Below, one piece after another: positions 1 through 9,239 of a stretch of DNA of 64,000 nt. This stretch comes from Defluviitaleaceae bacterium (lineage in GTDB: Bacteria; Bacillota; Clostridia; Lachnospirales; WQUN01): assembly GCA_009786535.1 (NCBI GenBank), contig WQRX01000003.1, positions 2,325-66,324 of the forward strand, given 5' to 3'. The notes under the pieces are model-generated. The model did no database searches, was not told the origin of the DNA, and worked only from the letters and a program-made list of their open reading frames with translations. The first letter of the stretch is position 1; each line of letters begins with the position of its first letter. A program made the position numbers and the translations under genes.

Positions 1-1092
1 ATCTTCGGCGTATACCGCCAGCGTCCCGTTGGGCGTCCCGGTATGGTATACCGCTCCGACTGGTTGGAGTACTTGAACCTTCCCGTGCCCGGCACCCTTG
101 CCGAGTTGGAAAGCACGTTAATCGCATTCACCACAGGCAACCCCCAACCCAACGGCGGCAACACCTATGGTATGGCTTGGACGGGGGGTCACATGGGGCC
201 CTTCCACGACCTTGCGGTAATGCACGGCGCACCCAACCGCTGGGAAGTAGTAAACGGCAATTTTGTACCTTGGTTTGAACACGGCGGTTTTATCGAAGCC
301 ATGGAATTTGGCAAACGTTTATTTGACGCAGGCGCAATTAACCCCGACTTTGCCGCACTTCCCACAGGTGAATGGGCGTTGCAATTCGGCGCGGGCTTAA
401 CGGGCTGGCATATGGACGTTTCCGACGAAGCGCGCCGCAGCGCCAACCGCTTGCGTGACAACGGCTTCATGACCCAAGAAGAGCTTGACGCAGGCGAAAT
501 GGTATGGGTAATGGGTACCGTAGCCAACGCCGCAGGGCAACAACGCATTCGCGCACACGCTGGCCATGCGGGTTATGTAGCCATCAGCACCATGGGCGCA
601 CCCAACGAAACCTCCCTTGCGCATCACCTCAATTTCCTAAACGCGCTTAACTCTCCCATGGGGCAAATTATTGTAAGCCATGGCGCAGAAGGTTATAACT
701 GGGAATGGGTTGGCGACCGTATTCGCTTATTTACAGGCGATGAAATTGCCGACGGCAATCAAGTAGTAGAAGGCTTAAACCAATTTATGATGCGTAACGC
801 AAATGTACCCCCGCTGTACGGTGTAAACTCCCGCGAAGATGCGATTACAGCAGTACAAATCGCTAACATTCCGCTGGGTGTACACGACCCCACCATGCCG
901 CTGGTAACTGCCGCGCCTACGTGGGTTGCGCAGTCCGCCTCCTTAAACCGCCTTATTGACGACGCTGTAATCAACTATATCATGGGCAATATTGACCGCG
1001 CGGGCTTTAATGTAGAGGTTGCACGCTGGTATGCCGAGGGCGGGCAAGACGCGATTAACGAATTTAATGCGGCGTATGCGGCTGCACGGTAA
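1..1092 (+). CDS. Extracellular solute-binding protein of a carbohydrate ABC transporter (5' end outside window)
   Basis: The open frame runs into the left edge, so the signal peptide and N-terminus are missing and 363 residues are visible. The visible part resembles the large type-2 periplasmic binding lipoproteins (LipO/YtcQ-like) that pair with LplB/YtcP permeases. It has many aromatic residues (WTGGH, WEWVGD) typical of sugar-binding clefts. Two permease genes follow on the same strand after about 230 bases that hold hairpin repeats. No ATPase gene is visible, and such systems commonly share a separate MsmX-type ATPase. A pectin lyase gene lies 4 kb downstream, so oligosaccharides from rhamnogalacturonan are a plausible but unproven substrate. 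Confidence 0.85.
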   Translation: MFGVYRQRPVGRPGMVYRSDWLEYLNLPVPGTLAELESTLIAFTTGNPQPNGGNTYGMAWTGGHMGPFHDLAVMHGAPNRWEVVNGNFVPWFEHGGFIEAMEFGKRLFDAGAINPDFAALPTGEWALQFGAGLTGWHMDVSDEARRSANRLRDNGFMTQEELDAGEMVWVMGTVANAAGQQRIRAHAGHAGYVAISTMGAPNETSLAHHLNFLNALNSPMGQIIVSHGAEGYNWEWVGDRIRLFTGDEIADGNQVVEGLNQFMMRNANVPPLYGVNSREDAITAVQIANIPLGVHDPTMPLVTAAPTWVAQSASLNRLIDDAVINYIMGNIDRAGFNVEVARWYAEGGQDAINEFNAAYAAAR

Positions 1093-1109
1093 AGAGTAAG
1101 TGCAAGACC

Positions 1110-1156
1110 GTGGGGCGTTGCCCCACACCCCACTCGCTTTTTTGAAAAAAAGCGAG
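1110..1156 (-). repeat. Dispersed double-hairpin element, inverted copy
   Basis: Two adjacent hairpins follow the binding-protein gene. One has arms GTGGGGC/GCCCCAC (1110-1126). The other has arms CTCGCTTTTTT (from 1133) and its complement, ending at 1156. Read on the minus strand, the order and sequence match the copies at 1231-1281, 50799-50880 and 54097-54160. It may end transcription of the binding-protein gene or form an RNA-processing site that sets binding-protein against permease levels. Confidence 0.7.
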
Positions 1157-1201
1157 ACAAAAAACTAACGTTAGACGTAACACTATTGCAAGTCTTAATT
1201 T

Positions 1202-1225
1202 TGGAAGCCCGCCTGCGCGGGCTTC
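1202..1225 (+). terminator. GC-rich hairpin (10-bp stem)
   Basis: GGAAGCCCGC, a four-base loop CTGC, then GCGGGCTTCC form a perfect 10-bp stem. Only a weak T-rich stretch follows, so it may attenuate rather than stop transcription into the permease genes. It directly precedes the repeat at 1231. Confidence 0.6.
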
Positions 1226-1230
1226 CTTAT

Positions 1231-1281
1231 AAAGTTTTGGTCGAGCTTTTTCAAAAGCTCGCAGGTGTGGACGGAGTCCAC
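1231..1281 (+). repeat. Dispersed double-hairpin element, direct copy
   Basis: It begins AAAGTTTTGGTCGAGC and forms a hairpin with arms GAGCTTTT/AAAAGCTC. A second hairpin GTGGAC/GTCCAC lies at 1267-1281. The first 31 bases are the same as the copy at 54097, between rplL and rplJ. The second hairpin differs in sequence but not in position. Confidence 0.75.
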
Positions 1282-1324
1282 GGTTTTAATCCCTTGACCT
1301 TTTCTCTAAAAAGGAATGATGTAA

Positions 1325-2248
1325 ATGTCAAAAACACAACCACTCTCTGCGCGTTTTGCGCGTGCGATACGAAGGTACTGGGTACTGTACCTCCTTTGCG
1401 TACCGGGGGCGCTTTTTTTTATCTTATTTCGGTACGGTCCTATGTGGGGGATTTTGGTAGCGTTTCAGGACTATAATATTTGGCGCGGTTTTTGGGACAG
1501 CGACTGGGTGGGATTTGCGCACTTTACGCGGTTTTTTAACGGACCAAACTTCCGTGTACTTATGACGAATACCTTGATGTTATCGTTGTTAAATATTGTT
1601 TTTGCGTTTCCCGCGCCCATTATTTTGGCATTGTTTTTGAATGAATTAAGGCTTGCGTGGTTTAAACGGACGATTCAAACGCTGATTTATGTACCGCACT
1701 TTATCTCGTGGGTAATTATCGGCTCTATGACGTTTATGTTACTTAGCCACGGCGGACCAATTAACGCTTTTCTTGGGAATTTTGGCGTTGGACCCTTCCC
1801 GTTTTTAACCAGCGTTGGCGCGTTTAGGCCCATTATGGTGGTACAGGGAATATGGCGGGGCGCAGGCTTCGGAACGATTATTTTCCTCGCCGCCCTTTCC
1901 AGCGTGGATATGGAGCAATACGAAGCGGCGATTGTGGATGGCGCTTCCCGCTGGCGGCAGTGCTGGCATATTACGTTGCCCGCCCTGCGCAGTGTGGTGG
2001 TGCTGCTGCTTATTCTGCAAATGGGCAGCGTGCTGGATACGAATTTTGACCAAGTGGTATTGCTTAGCAACGCGGGCAACCGCTCCGTGTCCGACGTTAT
2101 TGAAACCTTCGTTTTCCGCGAAGGGATTATCGGCGGCAACTTTAGCTTTACTACGGCGATTGGCGTGTTCCAGTCGATTATTGGGCTTATTCTTGTGGTG
2201 GCAGCCGACCGTACCGCAAAAGCCGTTGGCCAGTCGGGCTTATTCTAG
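1325..2248 (+). CDS. ABC transporter permease, LplB/MalF-like
   Basis: This 307-residue integral membrane protein has about six hydrophobic helices. The binding-protein-dependent transport signature sits near residues 195-215 (the YEAAIVDGASRWRQ segment, an EAA loop that docks on the ATPase). A short basic N-terminus precedes the first helix. The start is the ATG after AAAAAGGAATGATGTAA, which gives a usable ribosome binding site. The second permease follows after 15 bases, and the two form the transmembrane channel together. Confidence 0.92.
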   Translation: MSKTQPLSARFARAIRRYWVLYLLCVPGALFFILFRYGPMWGILVAFQDYNIWRGFWDSDWVGFAHFTRFFNGPNFRVLMTNTLMLSLLNIVFAFPAPIILALFLNELRLAWFKRTIQTLIYVPHFISWVIIGSMTFMLLSHGGPINAFLGNFGVGPFPFLTSVGAFRPIMVVQGIWRGAGFGTIIFLAALSSVDMEQYEAAIVDGASRWRQCWHITLPALRSVVVLLLILQMGSVLDTNFDQVVLLSNAGNRSVSDVIETFVFREGIIGGNFSFTTAIGVFQSIIGLILVVAADRTAKAVGQSGLF

Positions 2249-2263
2249 GGGGGAGGGGTTACT

Positions 2264-3145
2264 ATGAAACGAAATGACACGATTTATTCACGGATATTTG
2301 ACGTTTTTAATGTGCTTTTTCTCATCTTTTTTGCCGCGGTTACAACCCTGCCTTTCATTTATATTATTGCAGGGTCCTTTGCTTCCCAGGCGGAAATTAC
2401 GGCCCGTGGGTTCTTCCTTATTCCCCGCGAGCCGCGCACCGAGGCGTACCTTTACATCTTAGAATCGCGCCTTTTACCCCGCGCTATGTGGATATCCATT
2501 TTAATGACGGGGGTGGGCACAGCGGTTTCCATGTTCCTTACCGTTACCTTTGCCTATCCCCTTTCCAAGAAATACCTGCCCGGGCGCAATGTAATGCTGG
2601 CGCTGGTGGTGTTTACCATGCTGTTTAGCGGCGGCATGATACCCACCTTCCTTACGGTGCGGGCGCTGGGCTTGCTTAACAGTTTTTGGGCGCTGATTAT
2701 CCCCCAAGCCATTAGCGTGTGGAACCTTATCGTGCTTATGAAATTCTTCCAAAGCATCCCCGAAGAGCTGGAGGAATCCGCCCGAATAGACGGCGCAACG
2801 GATTGGCGCGTATTCCTACAAATTATCTTGCCCCTTTCTACGGCGGGCATCGCTACATTTTCGCTCTTCTACGCCGTGGGGTATTGGAATTCCTTCCGTC
2901 CCGCGCTCCTGTACCTTGGCGGCGCACCCGACCTGTGGCCGCTTCAATTGGTGCTTCGAAACATCGTACTGATGGCGGGCGGCGTTATCCAAGACGTAGT
3001 GTGGGACCCGGACGCCCTACAGCCACCCCCCGACAGCATACGCAACGCGGTTATCGTGTTTGCTACTGTGCCTATTTTGTTGGTATATCCGTTTATTCAG
3101 AAGCATTTTACGAAGGGTGTAATGATTGGGGCGATAAAAGGGTAA
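2264..3145 (+). CDS. ABC transporter permease, YtcP/MalG-like
   Basis: This 293-residue membrane protein is the second half of the import channel. The EAA loop is near residues 170-190 (EELEESARIDGATDWR). The start ATG has a strong GGGGGAGGGG-type ribosome binding site and lies 15 bases after the first permease, so the two are co-transcribed. The C-terminus (FTKGVMIGAIKG) is typical of this family. Transcription very probably ends at the hairpin at 3181. Confidence 0.92.
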   Translation: MKRNDTIYSRIFDVFNVLFLIFFAAVTTLPFIYIIAGSFASQAEITARGFFLIPREPRTEAYLYILESRLLPRAMWISILMTGVGTAVSMFLTVTFAYPLSKKYLPGRNVMLALVVFTMLFSGGMIPTFLTVRALGLLNSFWALIIPQAISVWNLIVLMKFFQSIPEELEESARIDGATDWRVFLQIILPLSTAGIATFSLFYAVGYWNSFRPALLYLGGAPDLWPLQLVLRNIVLMAGGVIQDVVWDPDALQPPPDSIRNAVIVFATVPILLVYPFIQKHFTKGVMIGAIKG

Positions 3146-3148
3146 AAT

Positions 3149-3172
3149 GTAATCTGTGAAGGGTGTAAATAA
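3149..3172 (+). repeat. Left arm of a 24-bp inverted repeat flanking the gene at 3262
   Basis: These 24 bases match the reverse complement of 3745-3768 at 23 of 24 positions. It begins three bases after the permease stop codon and contains CTGTGAAGGG. Confidence 0.8.
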
Positions 3173-3180
3173 AGCATAGG

Positions 3181-3227
3181 CGCACGTACCACCGAGAATG
3201 TGGTACGTGCGTAAATTTTATTTTTTG
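3181..3227 (+). terminator. Rho-independent terminator of the transporter operon
   Basis: A perfect 12-bp stem (arms CGCACGTACCAC and its complement, 3181-3192 and 3200-3211) with a 7-base loop is followed by a T-rich tract (AAATTTTATTTTTT). Confidence 0.85.
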
Positions 3228-3261
3228 AAATAAACTCATCGTGAATTGGGAGATTTGAAAA

Positions 3262-3732
3262 ATGGTTGTATACTGGATTATTGTTGCAATATTTATTGTG
3301 TTTTCAGTGCAAAGATGGATGAATCTAAACACCCCTATCACTAGCTCAATAGGGGCAAAGCCACCTCAATATGCAAAAATCTTCTTTTTTGTTGCACCCA
3401 TATGTGCCGTAATTGTATTTGCAGTTTTATTCTCAGCCGTACTTACAGAGCGTTTAAGCGAAAGAAGTTCACACGCATTAATTGTCCTTATGTTATGGCT
3501 ATATTCAGCTTCATTTTATGCTGATGCTGTCTTTTTCGGAGAGAAGAAATTCTATAGGCTATGTTGTATCTTTTTTGTAATTATAACAGCAGGAATGGCA
3601 ATTCTGTTGTCACCATTAGACCATTATGTGACATTGCTTGATGGCTTCGTTCCAATTGGCGTATATGGTATAGGTATATGCATGTTGCTGGTATATTATA
3701 TTAGCTTACTTTTATCCTACCGTCGAAAATAA
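3262..3732 (+). CDS. Small hydrophobic membrane protein, function unknown
   Basis: This 156-residue protein is mostly hydrophobic, with about four or five predicted membrane helices and a short basic tail (SYRRK). No catalytic motif is recognised. The AT-rich base use differs from the GC-richer transporter genes on its left. The gene is bracketed by a 24-bp inverted repeat (3149 and 3745), which suggests it arrived as a small unit. The ATG at 3262 has a weak GGGAG upstream. Confidence 0.6.
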   Translation: MVVYWIIVAIFIVFSVQRWMNLNTPITSSIGAKPPQYAKIFFFVAPICAVIVFAVLFSAVLTERLSERSSHALIVLMLWLYSASFYADAVFFGEKKFYRLCCIFFVIITAGMAILLSPLDHYVTLLDGFVPIGVYGIGICMLLVYYISLLLSYRRK

Positions 3733-3744
3733 ACATTGACAGCG

Positions 3745-3768
3745 TTATTTACGCCCTTCACAGATTAC
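3745..3768 (-). repeat. Right arm of the inverted repeat flanking the gene at 3262
   Basis: This is the reverse complement of 3149-3172 with one mismatch. The arms lie 572 bases apart, with the membrane-protein gene and the terminator at 3181 between them. Confidence 0.8.
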
Positions 3769-3901
3769 GCTTTAAGGGGAAGTGGTATGAATGATAAGAA
3801 AATTCGTTGAAATTACAGGTGGTGCGAGAAAATTGCAAGAATCAATAGCGTATGAATAAGTGCATATTGACAACTTTTTATATAGACAGGGAGACAAAGT
3901 T

Positions 3902-4345
3902 ATGAAAAACCACTTCACCGCAACGGGCATTGTATTTAACCCCGCAGGGCGCGTATTGATGATTAAACACAAAAAGCTAAAGGTATGGCTGCCCCCCGGC
4001 GGGCATATTGATGAAAACGAACTACCCAACCACGCCGTAGCCCGCGAGATATTGGAAGAAACGGGCGTACGCGTACAGGTAATTTCTGCGGCGAATCCCG
4101 CGTTGCCCGTGACGGAAATAGAGTTGCCCCTGCCCATGGAAATTCTGCTGGAGGATATTGAAGGCGACGGCTCCCACAACCACATCGACATGATTTATTT
4201 GTGCAAAACGGAAGAATCGGCAGTCGATATGCAACGGGCAGAAGTGGATGATTGTAGCTGGTTTACCCCCGAGGAGATAGAAAGGTTGGATACCTTTGAG
4301 AATGTGAAAAATTCTGTGCGCAAGGCAGCGATGATTATTACGTGA
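3902..4345 (+). CDS. NUDIX hydrolase
   Basis: This 147-residue protein is likely to hydrolyse a nucleoside diphosphate linked to another group. The NUDIX box is complete: a GG-HI lead, then AREILEETGV with the REXXEE core near residues 35-57. An N-terminal beta segment (TGIVFNPAGRVLMIKH) is typical of the fold. I place the start at the ATG at 3902 because GACAGGGAGACAAAG gives a good ribosome binding site. A GTG at 3860 in frame lacks one. The substrate cannot be told from sequence. Confidence 0.9.
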   Translation: MKNHFTATGIVFNPAGRVLMIKHKKLKVWLPPGGHIDENELPNHAVAREILEETGVRVQVISAANPALPVTEIELPLPMEILLEDIEGDGSHNHIDMIYLCKTEESAVDMQRAEVDDCSWFTPEEIERLDTFENVKNSVRKAAMIIT

Positions 4346-4400
4346 TATGCAATAAACTACGACTTTTGCAAGGATTTTTAACTTCATTCCTGCAATAAAG

Positions 4401-4468
4401 CCCGTAAATACAGGATTTATTTTATGCTCGTACAAAACCAATCGATTACAGATTGTAATCAGTTGGTT
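4401..4468. repeat. Dispersed palindromic element, copy A
   Basis: A weak hairpin (CCCGTAAATACAGG, 4401-4414, then TTTATTTT) is followed by a 15-bp palindrome at 4436-4468. Its inner core is GATTACA, spacer GAT, TGTAATC, and 13 of 15 arm positions pair. The same two-part layout recurs near 57405-57475 and 63151-63219. It lies between convergent genes. Confidence 0.7.
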
Positions 4469-4479
4469 GAGGGCGAAAA

Positions 4480-5079
4480 TTAATTTCCGTAGGAAAAAGT
4501 TGATGGCTTATATTTATTCCGAAATTCCTCTTTCGCGGCTTTTGTATGGTTTAAGATAAATTCCGACTTAGCCGCTGTGTAGGCATCCCTGTCGTGTTCG
4601 TATTTTTTGAGCAGTTGTAATTTTAATTTTCCGTATTCATCTGCGATAAGGGGATGTGCTATGAGATAATCTCTGAAATACAACTCGTCCCAATCGCCTG
4701 TATATCGGACGTGGAGATGATAGACCTTTGGCGCAAAACCATCGGGGGTGTAGCCCTTGTTAAAGGTTAGCTTTGGGGGGTCGTCTTCGCGGCGCATAAG
4801 CCCCCAGCCAAGGGTGTTTAAATGGTCGATTAGTTGGGTTATGCTACAGTTGCCGTCTATTTCCAATAAAATATCTATGGTGGGCTTGGATAGTAGACCT
4901 GCTACGGCACTGCTTCCTATGTGGTTAATGCGAGTTATGTCTGCGGGGTTGATGTGGTTTAAAATACTTTTTTCTTCAATTACATACCAATCTTTGTAAT
5001 TTGTGTTATGCTCTTTTAAAATGATGGGAAAAAGTTCCCACAGTTCTTCTAACGTCATTTCGGACAATTGCTTTTTCAT
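4480..5079 (-). CDS. GrpB family protein (UPF0157, nucleotidyltransferase fold)
   Basis: This 199-residue protein has the family hallmark IGSSAVAGLLSKPTIDILLE near residues 56-75, which corresponds to a GS-x-D-x-D nucleotidyltransferase-like motif. A later HLHV segment is also typical. The family is widespread, and its biochemical role is not settled. The start ATG has AAGGAGTGG upstream on the minus strand. It is convergent with the NUDIX gene and divergent from the lyase gene at 5130. Confidence 0.85.
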   Translation of the reverse strand: MKKQLSEMTLEELWELFPIILKEHNTNYKDWYVIEEKSILNHINPADITRINHIGSSAVAGLLSKPTIDILLEIDGNCSITQLIDHLNTLGWGLMRREDDPPKLTFNKGYTPDGFAPKVYHLHVRYTGDWDELYFRDYLIAHPLIADEYGKLKLQLLKKYEHDRDAYTAAKSEFILNHTKAAKEEFRNKYKPSTFSYGN

Positions 5080-5129
5080 AAAACCACTCCTTATCTTATC
5101 AGGAGCATACCATAAATTTGGGGGCGTGT

Positions 5130-7349
5130 ATGTTTAAAACGGTGTATATCGGTGAAGTGAAAAGTATTTCAAACCTAGGCTTACCTGCAACGGTAGACGG
5201 CAACGCGGTAACATGGCAGGTAACGGAAGTTCCGTGGACAAAAAAAGACGCGCCTGTGGAAATGATTTACGACCCCAGTAAACAAGGGGTATATACATTT
5301 ACAAGCTCGGCGGGAACGCAAATTTTTGTGGAAAACCGCCACAAGAACGCCGCCGCGTACCGCCCCCGTTCGGCGGAGTGGCTGGACAGGGGTGTGGTTG
5401 CCCTTCCCGTACATGAGAAGCGCGGTACGGGGATGCTGGTGAAGTGGCGGTTGTTGGGCACGGAATACGGACAGGGCTTGACCTTCGATGTATACCGTAA
5501 TGGAGAAAAAATTACCAACGCTTCAATATCGGGGTTAAATTTTATTGATGAAAAGGGCAAAGCAGGGGACGAATATGTGGTGGAAGTAGCGCAAACGGGG
5601 GAAAAATCCCGCCCTGTAACGGCGTGGGCGCGGAATTTCATGGACATTCCCCTGCAACGCCCCGCCGACCGCGAAAACCCCGCCGTAAAGTACGGCGCGG
5701 AGTACGGCGATGCCTTCCCCATCACCTATACGGCGAATGACTTGGCGGTTGCGGACATAGACGGCGATGGGCGGTATGAGATTTTAGTGAAGTGGTATCC
5801 TTCCCAAGCCCAAGACCCGGGGCTAACCCCCAAACACACGGGGGAAACGATTTTTGATGCGTATACCCAAGAAGGGAAATTGCTTTGGCGCATTAATTTG
5901 GGGATAAATATTGTTTCCAGCGCCCATCATTCGATATTTAATTTTTTTGATTTGAATGAGGACGGACATGCGGAGCTGGCGCTCAAAACCGCCGACAATA
6001 CGCGGGTATACCACCCCAAGGCAGACGGTACGATTTGTGACCTTACGGACACCCCCGTGCATGTTATTGGCGACCCGAATGCGGTGTGGATTGGCGGGTT
6101 GCCCAACCCTTCCAAAGGGGGGGCGGTAAACCAAACCATGCTGGCGCGGGTGGCAAGCGGGCCGGAATATTTTACGATTTTTGACGGGCGCACGGGTATT
6201 CCCATTGATACGGTGGATTATTTTGCGCCCTATGGCATTAACGCGGGGAAATGGGGGGACGCAAGCAATAATAGAAGCGACCGCTTTAACGGCTGTGTTG
6301 CGTACCTTCCCAAGTTTGGCGAGCCCGAGAAGCCCTACCCCAGCGTAATAGAGGTGCGGGGGCATTACGGGCCCCATTTTGTGGCGGCGTACCAGCTTAT
6401 TAAAGGGAAAATTATTAAGGTGTGGGAATACATTCACAGCGAATGGGACGCGGGGCGTTACCAAGGCAACCACCAGCTTGCGGTGGCGGACGTGGATTGT
6501 GACGGCTTCGATGAAATTATTTTCGGCGGCATTGTGCTGGACCAGGATGGCACGATTGTATGGTCCTCCAACGGCACGCGGGGCACGATAACGGCGGGGC
6601 ATGGCGATGCAATGCACCTAAGTGTGATGCGCCCCGATTCCGAGGATTTTTACCTATTTAGCCCGCGGGAATGCCGCCCTCCCAATAATGTGACGCTCTT
6701 TAAGGCCGCTACGGGCGAGCCGATTTGGACCTTCGATGCCGACAGCAAGGACGTTGGGCGCGGTATGGCGGCGAACGTTACGCCTATGGCGGGCTTCGAG
6801 GTATGGGCTTCGGCAAAGACGCCTATGTACAATATTTGCGCCCAAAAAGTTATCGCCACGGGCTGTGGGGAGATTGGTTTTGCGGGCATTGCCCCCGTCA
6901 ATTTCCGCCTATATTGGGACGGCGACCTGCTCTCGGAAATGCTGGACGGCGCAGACGGCGGCGCCTTGTTTATTTCAAAATTCCATTACAACGCCGCAGA
7001 CGGCGACAAAAGCACGCTGGAAACCTTGCTAACCCTGGAGGGCACCATTTCCAACAACGGCACAAAAGCCAATGCGGGCTTGGTTGCAGATATTTTCGGC
7101 GACTGGCGGGAGGAAGTGCTGGTGCGCACCGCGGATAATAATGCCCTGCGCATTTACACCACAGACATTCCCTCGGAATACACATTGTACACTCTCATGC
7201 ACGACCCCGTGTATCGGCTGGCAATAAATTGGCAGAATGCCGTGTACAACCAACCCCCGCATCTTGGGTTTTATTTAGGCGAGGATATTCGGGAAAAGGT
7301 AAAGGAAGGGGGGCTACCCGTGCCGAGGATATTTTACGTGGGGAAATAA
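5130..7349 (+). CDS. Rhamnogalacturonan lyase-like protein, polysaccharide lyase family 11
   Basis: This 739-residue protein resembles YesW/YesX lyases that cleave the rhamnogalacturonan I backbone of pectin by beta-elimination. After an N-terminal extension of about 70 residues, the family core begins near WLDRGVVALP. It continues with a calcium-rich beta-propeller carrying repeated D-x-D-x-D turns (DIDGDGRYEIL, DVDCDGFDEIIF) and a conserved C-terminal DIFGDWREEVLVRT segment. No signal peptide is visible, so a cytoplasmic exo-acting (YesX-like) role on imported oligomers is likelier than secretion. The ATG at 5130 is preferred over a TTG at 5118. Both have only weak upstream G-rich sites. 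Confidence 0.88.
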   Translation: MFKTVYIGEVKSISNLGLPATVDGNAVTWQVTEVPWTKKDAPVEMIYDPSKQGVYTFTSSAGTQIFVENRHKNAAAYRPRSAEWLDRGVVALPVHEKRGTGMLVKWRLLGTEYGQGLTFDVYRNGEKITNASISGLNFIDEKGKAGDEYVVEVAQTGEKSRPVTAWARNFMDIPLQRPADRENPAVKYGAEYGDAFPITYTANDLAVADIDGDGRYEILVKWYPSQAQDPGLTPKHTGETIFDAYTQEGKLLWRINLGINIVSSAHHSIFNFFDLNEDGHAELALKTADNTRVYHPKADGTICDLTDTPVHVIGDPNAVWIGGLPNPSKGGAVNQTMLARVASGPEYFTIFDGRTGIPIDTVDYFAPYGINAGKWGDASNNRSDRFNGCVAYLPKFGEPEKPYPSVIEVRGHYGPHFVAAYQLIKGKIIKVWEYIHSEWDAGRYQGNHQLAVADVDCDGFDEIIFGGIVLDQDGTIVWSSNGTRGTITAGHGDAMHLSVMRPDSEDFYLFSPRECRPPNNVTLFKAATGEPIWTFDADSKDVGRGMAANVTPMAGFEVWASAKTPMYNICAQKVIATGCGEIGFAGIAPVNFRLYWDGDLLSEMLDGADGGALFISKFHYNAADGDKSTLETLLTLEGTISNNGTKANAGLVADIFGDWREEVLVRTADNNALRIYTTDIPSEYTLYTLMHDPVYRLAINWQNAVYNQPPHLGFYLGEDIREKVKEGGLPVPRIFYVGK

Positions 7350-7543
7350 ATTAACAACCAAACCACCTCTGCTAAAACACAGGAAAAACACCTTTGAGGA
7401 AGTAAAAGAATTTTGTCATATTTTGTATTGCAATTTATAAGAGTAGATGATATCTTGATTTGGGGAGCAGGAAAAATAAATGTCTAAAAAGCGCTACCAT
7501 TTTAGACAGCTCAAATACTTCCAAAAACAGGGGGACAAACGTA

Positions 7544-9226
7544 ATGTTTGCGTTTTTTATTGGTATTGTCGTAGGTGTTGCTGCTATGACAGCTTTGTAT
7601 ATCATGGTGCTTAAAAAAAGACCGCAGTATGAATCGGATGCGACGAACCGCAATACGAAAAATGACGATATGGACGCTTTAGTTGATGAAATAAACCGTG
7701 TAAGCAAAGCAATTCAATCCGATAATTGGTATGCTCGTTGTGATGCAAAAGCACTTACAGGAAAAAGCAAGGAAGTTGCCGCTGAAGTTAATCGTATCAC
7801 CGATACCATATTCGGATATATAGATGATATTCCTGCGGTGGTTGCTGCTTTTAATAAACAGGCACATTTTATGTATTTGAACAAACACGGTTTAGCACAA
7901 GGGTTTGAAATTTGCGATAAAACTGTTTATGAATTTGCGCCATCTGATGAAACCAAGATTGTGCTTAAAAATACACAGCACACATTAAGGACAGGTGAAA
8001 AAACACAGTTTCAAGTTACGATTCAATCACCCACAGGCGACCTTACGGAAGAATATATTTTTGACCCCATCAAAAACAGTAACGGTGAAATATTCGGTGC
8101 AATGCTTGTAAATTTTGATATGTCTGAGGTGCTTGCAAAGGGTAAAAAAGTTAATGCGTATCAAGAGTTTGAAGCAAAAGACATACAACAAAAACTAAAT
8201 GATGGATTGGCAAAGGGAATATTGCAGTTTGAGTATGCTCCCGAGTTTCACGACGACGATACAGCCCATGTTGCTGGTAATTATAGACAAATCGGTGAAA
8301 CCCTGCAGGCTTCTGTTAAAGTGATAAAAGATTATATGGACGAAATAAAAAGGCTTTTATTTTCTATTGCCAATGGCGATTTAACCGTGTCAATAAATCG
8401 TGAGTACAATGGCGACTTTGCATCTGTTAAAGAATCTATTAATAATATCAGTAGCAGTCTAAACAAAACCATGTCGGAAATAAATTCTGCTTCCGGGCAA
8501 GTGCTTTCCGGGGCAAAGCAAATTTCTACAAGTTCGACAGACTTGGCAACCGGAGCGCAACAGCAAGCCGGTTCTATAGAGGAATTAAACTCCACTATAG
8601 ACGTTATCAATCAACAAACGCAGAAAAACTCTGATAACGCAATGGTCGCAAGCGACCTTTCTAACAGGTCTACGACAAATGCTAAAGAGGGCAACGATGC
8701 AATGGTTAAAATGCTTGATGCGATGGTTCAAATTAAAGAATCAAGTACAGGCATTTCACGCATTAACAGAGTTATACAAGATATTGCGTTTCAAACAAAT
8801 TTGTTGGCACTTAACGCTGCCGTTGAAGCGGCTCGTGCAGGTGAACAGGGCAGAGGCTTTGCCGTTGTAGCGGAAGAAGTGCGCAGCCTTGCCGCTCGCA
8901 GCCAAGAAGCCGCACAGGAAACCACAGGTATGATAGAAGCTTCAATCCAACGTGTAGATACGGGAAGCGGTATCGCAGAAACAACCGCAGAAGCCTTGAA
9001 CGTAATTGTAAAAAACGCCGATGAAGTGTTGCAAATCATAAACGAAATTTCCGCTTCGTCACAGGAGCAAGCCGATGCCGTAAACCAAGTAAGCACAGGT
9101 ATTAACCAAATCTCTGCCGTAGTACAAAGCAACTCTGCCGTATCGCAAGAAACTGCGGCAGCCGCCGAGGAGTTGAACTCCCAAGCCGAAATATTGCAAC
9201 AGCTTGTATCTTATTTTAAATTATAA
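7544..9226 (+). CDS. Methyl-accepting chemotaxis protein with one N-terminal membrane anchor
   Basis: This 560-residue chemoreceptor has a single N-terminal hydrophobic helix (residues 2-22) and no periplasmic ligand domain. Next come a PAS-like cytosolic sensor region (about residues 90-200), a HAMP-like segment (about 245-300) and a long signalling coiled coil. The hairpin tip that binds CheA and CheW is present ([20 protein letters not shown]). Methylation-type heptads lie on both sides. The start at 7544 has CAGGGGGACAAACGTA upstream. The layout suggests sensing of a cytoplasmic or redox-related signal. No other che genes are in the window. Confidence 0.92.
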   Translation: MFAFFIGIVVGVAAMTALYIMVLKKRPQYESDATNRNTKNDDMDALVDEINRVSKAIQSDNWYARCDAKALTGKSKEVAAEVNRITDTIFGYIDDIPAVVAAFNKQAHFMYLNKHGLAQGFEICDKTVYEFAPSDETKIVLKNTQHTLRTGEKTQFQVTIQSPTGDLTEEYIFDPIKNSNGEIFGAMLVNFDMSEVLAKGKKVNAYQEFEAKDIQQKLNDGLAKGILQFEYAPEFHDDDTAHVAGNYRQIGETLQASVKVIKDYMDEIKRLLFSIANGDLTVSINREYNGDFASVKESINNISSSLNKTMSEINSASGQVLSGAKQISTSSTDLATGAQQQAGSIEELNSTIDVINQQTQKNSDNAMVASDLSNRSTTNAKEGNDAMVKMLDAMVQIKESSTGISRINRVIQDIAFQTNLLALNAAVEAARAGEQGRGFAVVAEEVRSLAARSQEAAQETTGMIEASIQRVDTGSGIAETTAEALNVIVKNADEVLQIINEISASSQEQADAVNQVSTGINQISAVVQSNSAVSQETAAAAEELNSQAEILQQLVSYFKL

Positions 9227-9239
9227 GGACGGAAAGGTC

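Noticed and set aside
1186-1476. 96-codon frame before the first permease, with a peptide shared with a frame at 53581-54174
   Set aside because: The shared peptide [11 protein letters not shown] is only the translation of the dispersed hairpin element. It is not a gene.
3787-3859. Very short frames after the right inverted-repeat arm (for example 22 codons from 3791)
   Set aside because: Too short and without support. At most a remnant of an unknown gene.
5823-6617. 264-codon frame antisense to the lyase gene
   Set aside because: It is a shadow of the GC-rich coding strand with no start signal and no recognisable domain.
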